Source of the DNA: Kiritimatiellia bacterium
GTDB lineage: Bacteria; Verrucomicrobiota; Kiritimatiellia; RFP12; DVOR01
Assembly (NCBI GenBank): GCA_900771325.1
Contig: CAAGNN010000096.1
Coordinates: 1 to 23,980, forward strand
Reading direction: 5' to 3'
DNA: 23,980 nucleotides
Shown: positions 7,941-14,330 of the stretch, one piece after another
Layout: the number at the start of each line of letters is the position of its first letter
Numbering within the stretch: the stretch's first letter is position 1
The notes under the pieces: model-generated
The model's database searches: none
The model's input: the letters and a program-made list of their open reading frames with translations, nothing else
What the model was told of the DNA's origin: nothing
Translations under genes and position numbers: made by a program

Positions 7941-9148
7941 CAGGTTGTATACTCCGCATTGATCTTCACATACTCAAAGGTGAAGTCGCACGTCCAAATC
8001 GTCTCGGCGCCCTCCCCGAGCCCCAGCTGCACCTCCACCTCGAAGGCGCGCTCGCCCATCAGCTCCTGCATCTGCGCCAGCGTCGCCTCGTCGGCCACGC
8101 GCCCGCAGTCATACGCGCACACCCCGCCATAGAGGATCCGCACCTTGCGCTCGTCCACCTCGGCCCCCGAGTAGCCCGTCGCGCAAATCACACGCCCCCA
8201 GTTCGGGTCCCGCCCGAACCACGAGGTCTTCACCAACGGCGAGCGGGCAATCGCACGCGCCACCAAGTGCGCATCCTCCCGCGTCCGCGCCCCGGTCACC
8301 TTCACCGTCACGAACTTGCTCACCCCCTCGCCATCCATCACAATCTGCTTAGCCAGCGCCTGGCAAACCTCCCGCAACGCGGCCAAGAAGGCCCCCGCCT
8401 GCGGATGGCTCCCGTCAATCGGCCGATTGCCCGCCAGCCCATTAGCCAGGCAGACCAGCGTGTCGTTCGTCGATTCATCCCCATCCACCACCACGCGGTT
8501 GAAGGAAGCATCCGCCGCCTCCTTCAGCGCCCCCTGCAGCCAGGCGCGGTCGACCGCCGCATCGGTGGCCACAAAGGCGAGCATCGTCGCCATCTTCGGC
8601 TCGATCATCCCCGCCCCCTTGCACATCCCGCCCAGCGTCACCACCTGGCCATCAATCTCGCAGACCGCGCTCGCGCGCTTCGGCTGCGTATCGGTGGTCA
8701 TAATCGCCCGGCTCGCCGCCTCATCGGCCTCGGCCCCGCGCGCCAACACGCCGGCAGCCTGCTTCACCCCCGCCACCACGCGCTCAACCGGCAACAGCGC
8801 CCCAATCACCCCCGTGCTCGACACCAAAACCTCCTCCGGCGCAATCCCCAACACCTCCGCCGTCGCCGCAGCCACCGCACGCGCATCCTGGAGCCCCTGC
8901 TCGCCCGTGCACGCATTCGCGCAGCCGGTATTCACCGCCACCGCGCGCACCGTCCCCCCCAGCGCCAGACGCTCGCGATCAACCACCACCGGCGCCGCCG
9001 CCACCAGATTCGTCGTAAAGACCCCCGCCCACACGCACGGCGCCTCCGAAACCACCAACGCCACATCCCGGCGATTGGCATACTTCACCCCAGCCTCCAC
9101 GCCTGCCGCGCAAAAGCCCTTCGCCGAAGTAATTCCGCCTGATGCCAT
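7940..9148 (-). CDS. argJ: Bifunctional glutamate N-acetyltransferase / ornithine acetyltransferase
   Basis: Transfers the acetyl group from N-acetylornithine to glutamate, so the pathway can cycle; some members also use acetyl-CoA. The self-cleaving precursor is 402 residues. The Ala-Thr cleavage site is in KMATMLAF, giving nucleophile Thr188, preceded by the GGMCKGAGMIEP strand that marks the family. Also visible: GVFTTNLVAAAPV, VAVNTGCANACTGEQG (oxyanion-hole region), SSTGVIGALLPV, NRVVVDGDESTNDT and SWFGRDPNWGRV. A longer frame starts at 9244, but the ATG at 9148 has GGAGGA 8 bases upstream and begins directly with family sequence (MASGGITSAKGF). First gene of argJBD; no argC or argF is in the window. 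Confidence 0.95.
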   Translation of the reverse strand: MASGGITSAKGFCAAGVEAGVKYANRRDVALVVSEAPCVWAGVFTTNLVAAAPVVVDRERLALGGTVRAVAVNTGCANACTGEQGLQDARAVAAATAEVLGIAPEEVLVSSTGVIGALLPVERVVAGVKQAAGVLARGAEADEAASRAIMTTDTQPKRASAVCEIDGQVVTLGGMCKGAGMIEPKMATMLAFVATDAAVDRAWLQGALKEAADASFNRVVVDGDESTNDTLVCLANGLAGNRPIDGSHPQAGAFLAALREVCQALAKQIVMDGEGVSKFVTVKVTGARTREDAHLVARAIARSPLVKTSWFGRDPNWGRVICATGYSGAEVDERKVRILYGGVCAYDCGRVADEATLAQMQELMGERAFEVEVQLGLGEGAETIWTCDFTFEYVKINAEYTT

Positions 9149-9182
9149 AACTTCTATCCTCCAATGAGCAGTGAAAACGCAA

Positions 9183-9211
9183 AGTATGCCACAACCCCCC
9201 TGAAAATGCAA
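9183..9211 (-). promoter_or_regulatory. Promoter of argJBD
   Basis: On the minus strand, TTGCAT (9206-9211) and CATACT (9183-9188) are 17 bases apart. The -10 box lies 34 bases before the argJ ATG. No obvious ARG box (ArgR operator palindrome) overlaps it. Confidence 0.65.
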
Positions 9212-9244
9212 CGCGCTCGCCGCGCGGGCTCGCTTCACTCGCAC

Positions 9245-9300
9245 GTAGCGGACAGCGGACAGCCGACAGCGGACAGCGCGCGTTCCGCGACGGATCCGCC
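9245..9300. repeat. Heptamer half-element, copy B
   Basis: Heptamers GCGGACA/GCCGACA type (9248-9278) lead into the core GCGTTCCGCGACGG (9280-9293). Instead of a second arm, the core continues into ATCCGCCCCGGGGCC, a sequence of the 22-bp family. Copy C at 13351 has the same join in the same orientation, so the two form direct repeats around the islet between them. Confidence 0.75.
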
Positions 9301-9327
9301 CCGGGGCCGAAGAGAAACCAACCCGAA

Positions 9328-9376
9328 AGTTATCGACAGAGGCTGTCGATAACTCTGTTCATAACCCTGTTCATAA
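9328..9376. promoter_or_regulatory. Cluster of four DnaA-box-like nonamers with an inverted repeat
   Basis: TTATCGACA (9330-9338) faces TGTCGATAA (9344-9352). Together they lie in a perfect 12-bp inverted repeat (9328-9339 with 9343-9354, 3-base spacer). TGTTCATAA follows at 9356-9364 and again at 9368-9376. The last three sites are spaced exactly 12 bp. The nonamers differ from the DnaA consensus TTATCCACA by one or two bases. The stretch is AT-rich between GC-rich repeats. An operator or iteron for another protein is equally possible. Confidence 0.4.
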
Positions 9377-9380
9377 GTGC

Positions 9381-9456
9381 CACCCGCACCGGGTCGAGGT
9401 CGAACCCGGGGCGGGTCGGGGGTGAACCTGGGGCGGATGGAGGGTGAACCCGGGCC
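9381..9456. repeat. 22-bp repeat array (left of the islet)
   Basis: Units of 22 bp begin at 9381, 9403 and 9425, with a partial unit at 9447. Two diverged units follow at about 9491-9534 after a short AT-rich hairpin. The sequence matches the 244-441 array, mainly in the CCCGGGGCGG orientation. Confidence 0.7.
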
Positions 9457-9469
9457 TTCTCAAAAATGA

Positions 9470-9490
9470 GAAAGGTGCGCCTTCTTTTTT
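9470..9490. terminator. Weak terminator downstream of the islet operon
   Basis: GAAAGG (9470-9475), loop TGCG, CCTTC (9480-9484) and six T (9485-9490) make a short hairpin with a T-run on the plus strand. On the minus strand the same stem is followed by TCATTTTT. It interrupts the 22-bp array and lies 60 bases past the stop of the minus-strand gene ending at 9551, the likely user. Confidence 0.4.
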
Positions 9491-9550
9491 CACCCGGGCT
9501 GGGTTCGTGGTGGACCCGGGGCGAGTGGGGATGAGGGGAAGTGGAGGGGG

Positions 9551-10165
9551 TTAGAAGAGTTGCACTTCAGCTGGCATTGGAACGCCCAAGATGTCGAAGA
9601 GCATTGTGCAATCCGTTGGGGAGAGGTTGGTTGTCGCTTGGGCCAAGGCTAATTCCTCGCGCCAATCCGGAGAGATACGGAGGCACTTGCGAGCATAGAA
9701 GTCGAACTTGAGATAGGCTAAGAAGTAGTGGAAGAGGCCGCGGTCCTCCACCATCAGCGCGGCATTGACGTATTCAATTGCCTTCTTGATGTTGGCCATC
9801 GGCGTTAGGAAGGCTTTCTTCCCTTTGAGGAGAGCCACTGCTGCGTAGAAGGCGGCCTCAGGGTTGTCAAAGTCTTCTTCCACGGCCTCCTCGAAGCGTT
9901 GCAGGGCTTTGTCGTAGAGCTTGAGCCTGAGGTAGCAACCTCCGAGCGTAAACTTCATCTTGCCCTCAAGGTCGGGGGTGCCGCCCGCCTGTAACTCTTT
10001 GTCGAGCGTCCGCGAGAGTTTCTGGAGTGTCGGCAACGATTGCGTATAGACGCTATTGAAGCTGGTCACCGTGATTGCGTTGCCACATCTGGGGCACTCC
10101 ACATCGGAGGCCGCCAGCGAAAAGCCGCACCCGCTACACTTCAAGTCAATCATCTGAACTGCCAT
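9551..10165 (-). CDS. Zinc-ribbon plus TPR-like protein of unknown function
   Basis: A 204-residue protein with an N-terminal zinc ribbon (Cys10, Cys13, Cys24, Cys27 in CSGCG and CPRCG). A helical region follows that looks like tetratricopeptide repeats, for example LGGCYLRLKLYDKALQRFEE and NPEAAFYAAVALLKGKKAF. There is no membrane segment or signal peptide, so it is probably a cytoplasmic adaptor. AAGGAG sits about 7 bases before ATG. It is last in a three-gene unit after an SPFH protein and a membrane protein, with a 27-base gap. Zinc-ribbon and membrane partners of SPFH proteins occur in envelope-stress operons such as Bacillus subtilis ydjFGHI; a similar role here is inference. Its base composition is less GC-rich than the flanking metabolic genes. 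Confidence 0.75.
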   Translation of the reverse strand: MAVQMIDLKCSGCGFSLAASDVECPRCGNAITVTSFNSVYTQSLPTLQKLSRTLDKELQAGGTPDLEGKMKFTLGGCYLRLKLYDKALQRFEEAVEEDFDNPEAAFYAAVALLKGKKAFLTPMANIKKAIEYVNAALMVEDRGLFHYFLAYLKFDFYARKCLRISPDWREELALAQATTNLSPTDCTMLFDILGVPMPAEVQLF

Positions 10166-10192
10166 AGGTTTCTCCTTCTCTCGCCTGCACTG

Positions 10193-10876
10193 TCACTTGC
10201 AAAGCATAATCTCTCGCTCGCGTTCGCGAACTAGCGCTATTCCCTCGTTGAGCGCCTGCGTGAGCGCGGTGACATCCTCCTCCGCCAACGCACGCTCCAC
10301 TCGCTGAACCGCCTCCAAGGTCTTTTCTTCTAATGCCGAGACTTGGGGGACTGTCCGAATGGTCGCGCCGTTGACCACATCGTGGAAGCGTTCAATGCTT
10401 CGCCGCACCTCCCGCGAGGGGGCACGCTGCATAGCACACTGCAACCTTCCGGCGCACGCCTGGATAAAGTGGGCATCGCGGCGGTCTCGCTGGAGATTGT
10501 TTTTCGTGTGCGTCTCGGCCGTCATCAGTAGCACATAGCGGAAGAGGTAGAAGCCGATGATTATTCCGTGGACAATGACGGGGAGGATAATGGTTGAATT
10601 GTTGATGAGGATGAGGATGACCCCGGCGATTAGCGAGGAGATGAAGTATCCGTAAGCTACAAGCATCTTGGGGTAGAGGTGGACAACGTCCCCGCCTGTG
10701 TCCCCCCGGTTATATGACAGCGAGGAGACGCACAGGAGCAAATAGGATAGATGAATCCCTAGGAACGAGATCCAGCGCGCTAGCGTGTGTAATTCAATGA
10801 GGTGGAAATACAAGACATTGAAGACGAGGACTGGAATGAGATAGAGCACGCATTTCACACAAACGGCCTTTGACAT
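10193..10876 (-). CDS. Four-helix membrane protein with cytoplasmic C-terminal coiled region
   Basis: Not a family I recognise. The 227 residues start with four hydrophobic segments at about 8-27, 33-53, 71-92 and 95-117 (for example YLIPVLVFNVLYFHLI and IILPVIVHGIIIGFYLFRYV). A charged, helical C-terminal half of ~110 residues ends in KTLEAVQRVERALAEEDVTA-like heptads. A pair of cysteines (CVKC) sits just before the first helix. GGAGGG lies 8 bases before the ATG, and the gap to the upstream SPFH gene is 17 bases. Probably the membrane anchor of the same complex as its neighbours (inference). Codon use is relatively AT-rich. Confidence 0.7.
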   Translation of the reverse strand: MSKAVCVKCVLYLIPVLVFNVLYFHLIELHTLARWISFLGIHLSYLLLCVSSLSYNRGDTGGDVVHLYPKMLVAYGYFISSLIAGVILILINNSTIILPVIVHGIIIGFYLFRYVLLMTAETHTKNNLQRDRRDAHFIQACAGRLQCAMQRAPSREVRRSIERFHDVVNGATIRTVPQVSALEEKTLEAVQRVERALAEEDVTALTQALNEGIALVREREREIMLCK

Positions 10877-10893
10877 CTGCTGTTCCCTCCGTA

Positions 10894-12138
10894 TCAGTTG
10901 ACCTTAGTTCCACAATTGGAGCAGAACTTCGCACCAGCAGGAACCACCTCTCCGCACTGTGGGCAGCCCTGCTCCTGCGGTAGCGATTGCCCGCAGTTGC
11001 TGCAGAACTTGCCGGTGCCGACCGCCGCGCCACAATGCGGGCACTGCCTCTGGGAAGTGGGTGCCGGCGCGGCAGAAACGCCCGTGGCCTTGGGCGCAAA
11101 GCGGGATGGTCCACCTGCCGCAGGGACCGATTGCGGTGGCATCGGGCTCTCCTGCATCGGGGCGAACATCGAAGCCGCCATGCTCCCCATCACACCCCCC
11201 GCGACCATCCCCATCCCCAGCCCGGCACCTGTCGCGGCGATCCCCCCAGTGCCGGGATTTTCAGCCATCGTAGCCATAATATCCCTGGCCTGAACCCGTT
11301 GCCAATGGTTGCCCATAGCATTAATTTGTTGCATCTCGCCCATCGCCTCCTTGGCCTTCTTCAGTTGGTAAGTGCCAAAGTCTGCCCGTTCCCGCTTGAA
11401 CGCCACCCATTCCTCCGTGTCGAGAACGTTGAGCGTGTCGAGATATAAGTAATCCAACCGCAATCCATATTCCGCAAAGGCATCATCAAGGGCCGCCTCC
11501 AGGTCCGCCGCGATACGCTCGGTCTGCGTTTGGATACTCCAAATTCCCCCCTCGACCGACTGGATTATCCGGGCGATATTGCTCTTCACGAATTGGCCCA
11601 TCTTGGGGCGAATGAGAATCTTGTTCAGCTCGCCTTGGGTCCGCGAAAGCGCAGTGGTCCCCTGAATATCCTTCAGCAGGAAGGTCTTAGGGTCTGCAAT
11701 CGTCACGGTATAATTGATGCCAATCTGCAACTTGACTGGGATGAGATTGGGGATGGCCCCGGGGATGGGCAAGGCCATCTGCATTGCCACCTCCATCGGC
11801 TCCGGCGTTCCCCACATCAGGCCGGGCATCGGCCGCTTGCTGATGAAGAAGACGGTGTACTTGTACGAACCCTCACCGCCGGAGAAGGAGGCCCGCAACT
11901 TGTCGAGAAAGGGATAGTTGCTCGTTGTGAGCGTGTAGCGGCCCCCCGTGAACGCCTCTACCAACTTGCCATTATCCAGGATCAGCGCCACATCATCCTC
12001 GGCCACCTGCAACACACTCCCATTGCGAAAATCCTCCGAGGGATGTCGCCAAATCGGATAGATACCCGTTTGTGCTTCGCGCGCAATGACCTGATATGTC
12101 TGCGAAAAATTGTCCTTAATGCTTGAGAAGAGTCCCAT
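10894..12138 (-). CDS. SPFH-domain protein with two C-terminal zinc ribbons (YdjI-like)
   Basis: The 414-residue protein opens with MGLFSSIKDNFSQTYQVIAR, a start typical of the SPFH/band-7 subgroup annotated as virion core protein or YdjI. The SPFH region spans about 35-260 (VLQVAEDDVALILDNGKLVE, then GGRYTLTTSNYPFL, and a coiled-coil stretch at 225-290). A Gly/Ala/Met-rich linker (about 300-335) and a Pro/Ala linker precede two zinc ribbons, Cys366/369/379/382 and Cys392/395/406/409. Such proteins form membrane-associated oligomers. A frame extends upstream to 12192, but GGGAG sits 6 bases before the ATG at 12138; the adjacent ATG at 12141 is the alternative. That start overlaps the stop of an upstream amber-interrupted frame (TGATG). 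Confidence 0.85.
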   Translation of the reverse strand: MGLFSSIKDNFSQTYQVIAREAQTGIYPIWRHPSEDFRNGSVLQVAEDDVALILDNGKLVEAFTGGRYTLTTSNYPFLDKLRASFSGGEGSYKYTVFFISKRPMPGLMWGTPEPMEVAMQMALPIPGAIPNLIPVKLQIGINYTVTIADPKTFLLKDIQGTTALSRTQGELNKILIRPKMGQFVKSNIARIIQSVEGGIWSIQTQTERIAADLEAALDDAFAEYGLRLDYLYLDTLNVLDTEEWVAFKRERADFGTYQLKKAKEAMGEMQQINAMGNHWQRVQARDIMATMAENPGTGGIAATGAGLGMGMVAGGVMGSMAASMFAPMQESPMPPQSVPAAGGPSRFAPKATGVSAAPAPTSQRQCPHCGAAVGTGKFCSNCGQSLPQEQGCPQCGEVVPAGAKFCSNCGTKVN

Positions 12139-12407
12139 CATCTGCTCCCTTTCTTTTGCCCGTACGTCAATGCCTTTGCCCTCGTGGACCAAAGCAGCTC
12201 ACGACTCACCGCGCTCTCAGCCGCATACCGATAAGCCTGAAAACGTTGCCCAAGCAGATTCCTGTAGGCAACGCCATCGGCTGCCTACATCTCGGCTGAA
12301 GGCAACGCTCCACCCCCGATAATGGAGATGTCTGGGATAGAGGTCACTTCAAGCGACAGCGCGCCGACGAAGCGCCCATCTTCAAGTTCTCTGTATGAGC
12401 GGTTCAT
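12138..12407 (-). pseudogene. Open frame interrupted by one TAG, directly upstream of the SPFH gene
   Basis: From ATG at 12407 the minus strand encodes 40 residues (opening MNRSYRELEDGRFVGALSLE) and then meets TAG at 12285-12287. The same frame continues for 48 more sense codons (AADGVAYRNLLGQRFQAYRY and on) to TGA at 12138-12140. That TGA overlaps the two ATGs of the SPFH gene, as in translationally coupled operons. The frame is also in register with the upstream gene ending at 12432, eight codons away. There is no strong Shine-Dalgarno. Options are a decayed gene, amber readthrough, or chance. I recognise no family. Apart from this frame, nothing else is seen between 12142 and 12431 except a 7-bp hairpin (GTAGGCA/TGCCTAC). 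Confidence 0.35.
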
Positions 12408-12431
12408 CGCGCGCTGTCCAATCGCCGTAAG

Positions 12432-13130
12432 TTACGCCATCTTCTTCTGCTTGAGCAGATTGCGCATTGCGCGCACGGCTTCATCGGCATAGTCAGAATT
12501 GTCACAGGCATCCTCCGTCACCTCGCCGCCCATATTGCGCAGGATGAACGCCGTGATATTCTGCCTCTCCTCCTTCCCGTCAGGAGTGGTAACCCGCCGT
12601 TCCAACGTATCCGTCTTCACGCTAACCACATCCTTGTAGAAGAACTCGTCTGTTGTCTCCTTCTTGGCATCCGAAACCAGCGAAGCCACCTTAACATAGT
12701 GGTAGATCTGGTCCTCGGTGAAGAACCACGCCGTCAGCACCACCTCGGGAGAACGCCAATACCCGTCCTTGCCCTTCTTATCGCACATCGCATTATTTGT
12801 GCGGTCCCCCAGCACACTCTTGCCAAACGAATAACTCTTGAGGAACAACGGCGGGGCAATCTTCACTTCTTCCTCGTCCAGCCCCAACTTCTTTAACGCC
12901 TGTTCCTTCAGCCCATCAAACATCGTGTTGAACTGCGCATCAATCTCCGCGTCGCTCGGCTTACCCCCATAGAGACAGACTAGAATGACCACAATCAGCG
13001 CCAACGCTCCAACGCCTGCAAGCGGATTAAACACAAAGGCTCCCGCAATCAAAGCGATGAGAAAGAGCCACCCCTTGAAAGGGATTCGCACATCGCGCTT
13101 GAAATATTTGATGTTCCGTTCGTAATTCAT
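12432..13130 (-). CDS. Two-helix membrane protein of unknown function
   Basis: A 232-residue protein starting MNYERNIKYFKRDVRIPFKG. Two adjacent hydrophobic segments (about 20-36 and 38-54, GWLFLIALIAGAFVFNPLAG then GALALIVVILVCLY) form a hairpin anchor. The remainder is soluble and acidic/basic mixed (DAQFNTMFDGLKEQALKKLG, then a beta-rich part with WFFTEDQIYHYVKVASLV, FFYKDVVSVKTD and NITAFILRNMGG), resembling a PH-like or lipid-facing fold in outline only. I do not recognise the family. A frame extends up to 13172, but the ATG at 13130 has AAAGGA about 8 bases upstream. First gene of the islet unit, after a promoter at 13246-13273. Composition is less GC-rich than the flanks. Confidence 0.72.
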   Translation of the reverse strand: MNYERNIKYFKRDVRIPFKGWLFLIALIAGAFVFNPLAGVGALALIVVILVCLYGGKPSDAEIDAQFNTMFDGLKEQALKKLGLDEEEVKIAPPLFLKSYSFGKSVLGDRTNNAMCDKKGKDGYWRSPEVVLTAWFFTEDQIYHYVKVASLVSDAKKETTDEFFYKDVVSVKTDTLERRVTTPDGKEERQNITAFILRNMGGEVTEDACDNSDYADEAVRAMRNLLKQKKMA

Positions 13131-13245
13131 TGACCTTTTCCTTTCTACGGATTTTCCCCTTCGTTTACGCATAGACCCCCGCGGGGAACTCGGAACGCCT
13201 ACCCTCTCCTCAAATGAACCTCATTCATCAAGGATGACGCTACAT

Positions 13246-13273
13246 ATATTACCACCCCACCCCATCAAGTCAA
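13246..13273 (-). promoter_or_regulatory. Promoter of the islet unit
   Basis: On the minus strand TTGACT (13268-13273) is followed after 16 bases by TAATAT (13246-13251), overlapping further TATATG sequence. Its -35 box is the closest to TTGACA in the window, unlike the TTGC-type boxes of the metabolic genes. The leader to the first ATG is about 110 bases. Confidence 0.55.
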
Positions 13274-13350
13274 CCCCCTCTCCGCGCCTTTCTGCGCGAA
13301 AAACCGCCGCGCCCAAACCGAGCCCAAAATCCACCCGCCCCGAGTCGGGG

Positions 13351-13398
13351 GTAGCCGACAGTGGACAGTCGACGGTCGACAGCGCGCGTTCCGCGACG
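13351..13398. repeat. Heptamer half-element, copy C
   Basis: GCCGACA, GTGGACA, GTCGACG and GTCGACA heptamers run into GCGCGCGTTCCGCGACGA and then into a 22-bp-family unit (ATCCGCCCCGAGTCCGAAG). The order, orientation and joint match copy B at 9245. The heptamers here have drifted more than in other copies. Confidence 0.7.
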
Positions 13399-13529
13399 AA
13401 TCCGCCCCGAGTCCGAAGCCAACCCGGCCCGGGTCGGGGGTGTACCCGGCCCTACCTCGAGGCGAACTCGGCCCGGGTGCGAAGCGAACCTGGGGCGGAT
13501 AAGGGGTGAAGTCGGTGCGGGCATTCTCG
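13399..13529. repeat. 22-bp repeat array (right of the islet), first block
   Basis: Units of 22 bp begin at 13399, 13421, 13443, 13465, 13487 and 13509. They are more diverged than those at 244-441, and centres appear in both orientations. A separate 7-bp hairpin, GCGGGGG/CCCCCGC (13534-13553), follows the block. Confidence 0.7.
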
Positions 13530-13574
13530 AGGTGCGGGGGCGTCGTCCCCCGCGTTAGGCCCGGGGCAAAGGGG

Positions 13575-13674
13575 ACCCCGCCCCGGGTCGAGGGGTAACC
13601 CGGGGCGGATGCGAAACGAACCCGGGGCGGATGCGAGGCGAACCTGGGGCGGATGCGAAGGCAACCTGGGGCGG
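13575..13674. repeat. 22-bp repeat array, second block
   Basis: Units of 22 bp start at 13575, 13597, 13619, 13641 and 13663, nearly all with the CCTGGGGCGG or CCCGGGGCGG centre and a GATGCGA tail. The last unit is cut by the GTGGCCTG hairpin at 13675. No gene is seen between 13131 and 13932; everything here is promoter or repeat. Confidence 0.8.
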
Positions 13675-13843
13675 GTGGCCTGGCGGAGCAGGCCACTGCA
13701 CCACGCTTACCCTCGCGCCAAAGGCGCACCCCACGACCCGGAGGGCCACACTCTCGCCGCGAAGCGGCACCTCACGGCCAGCCGCCGCGTAGCGGCCTGG
13801 CCCCCCTCACGCGCCGAAGGCGCACCTCTCGCCGCGAAGCGGC
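13675..13843. repeat. Hairpin-module string with ACCTC(A/T)C spacers
   Basis: It starts with GTGGCCTG/CAGGCCAC (13675-13696). Further hairpins are GCGCC-AAA-GGCGC (13715-13727), GCCGC-GAA-GCGGC (13756-13768), a longer GGCCA+GCCGC / GCGGC+TGGCC (13776-13802), GCGCC-GAA-GGCGC (13811-13823) and GCCGC-GAA-GCGGC (13831-13843). Spacers between the later ones are ACCTCAC, CCCTCAC and ACCTCTC. It is the reverse-orientation counterpart of 152-246. Confidence 0.7.
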
Positions 13844-13850
13844 AAAGCGC

Positions 13851-13880
13851 TTGCGCGCGAGGGGCTCGGCGTGTTATAGT
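13851..13880 (+). promoter_or_regulatory. Promoter of the ferredoxin gene
   Basis: TTGCGC (13851-13856) and TATAGT (13875-13880) are 18 bases apart, 52 bases before the ferredoxin ATG. The -35 box follows directly after the hairpin-module string. Confidence 0.6.
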
Positions 13881-13932
13881 ATAGGCATTGCTTGGGGCAA
13901 ATCCGCCTTGGGCATCAATGGAGAGAGAAGCC

Positions 13933-14103
13933 ATGGCTTACAAAATCACTGAGAAGTGTGTTGCTTGCGGGACCTGCGCCGGGGAATGCCCGGTCGAGGC
14001 GATTTCCGCCGGCGATCCCATCTACACGATCGATCCCGAGAAGTGCGTCAGCTGCGGCACTTGCGCCGGCGCCTGCCCGATGGAAGCGATTGTTGCGGAG
14101 TAA
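13933..14103 (+). CDS. 2[4Fe-4S] ferredoxin
   Basis: A 56-residue clostridial-type ferredoxin, a low-potential electron carrier of the cytoplasm. Two CxxCxxCxxxCP clusters are complete: Cys9, 12, 15, 19 and Cys38, 41, 44, 48. Near-identical halves (CVACGTCAGECPVEAI and CVSCGTCAGACPMEAI) show the classic internal duplication. The length is typical. A frame begins earlier at 13888, but the ATG at 13933 has a GGAGAG Shine-Dalgarno about 7 bases upstream and starts directly with the family opening MAYKI. It has its own promoter and a strong terminator. It is consistent with anaerobic or fermentative metabolism, though the partner enzyme cannot be named. Confidence 0.96.
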   Translation: MAYKITEKCVACGTCAGECPVEAISAGDPIYTIDPEKCVSCGTCAGACPMEAIVAE

Positions 14104-14123
14104 GACGCTGCAAGCGTCCGTGG

Positions 14124-14168
14124 ATGGAGGTTTGGCTGCCCCTTGGGCCCAAGCCTCCATTTTTATTT
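14124..14168 (+). terminator. Intrinsic terminator of the ferredoxin gene
   Basis: ATGGAGGTTTGG (14124-14135) pairs with CCAAGCCTCCAT (14149-14160) through a 12-bp stem with one G-T pair. TTTTATTT follows at 14161-14168. It lies 20 bases past the stop codon. Confidence 0.9.
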
Positions 14169-14169
14169 A

Positions 14170-14316
14170 AGCGGACAGCCGTTAGCGGACAGCGGACAGC
14201 CCGCGTTCCGCGACGGGCACCCCCTTCCCACCTAGTTATGTGCTTCTCACGGCTCAGACGGGCCTTCCACCTCGAGCGCCAGCGCTGTCAGCTGTCGGCT
14301 GTCAGCTGTCGGCTAT
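14170..14316. repeat. Heptamer-bounded repeat element, copy D
   Basis: The left arm (14170-14200) holds GCGGACA-type heptamers. The core CGCGTTCCGCGACGGG (14202-14217) follows, then a variable middle, the second core (ACGGCTCAGACGGGCC, then CTCGAGCGCCAGC), and a right arm of GCTGTCA/GCTGTCG units (14284-14313). It begins directly after the ferredoxin terminator and ends about 15 bases before the decarboxylase ATG, so it occupies the whole spacer. Confidence 0.85.
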
Positions 14317-14330
14317 CGTAGCAAGCGGCA

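Noticed and set aside
9328..9354. ARG box or LexA box controlling argJBD
   Set aside because: The palindrome matches neither consensus well and lies more than 100 bases upstream of the argJ -35 box.
9470..9490. Terminator for a plus-strand gene
   Set aside because: No plus-strand gene lies upstream; the hairpin is more useful to the minus-strand islet operon and is kept only as a weak call.
13888..13932. N-terminal extension of the ferredoxin
   Set aside because: The upstream ATG lacks a Shine-Dalgarno, lies only 7 bases past the -10 box, and adds residues not typical of the family; ATG 13933 has a good RBS.
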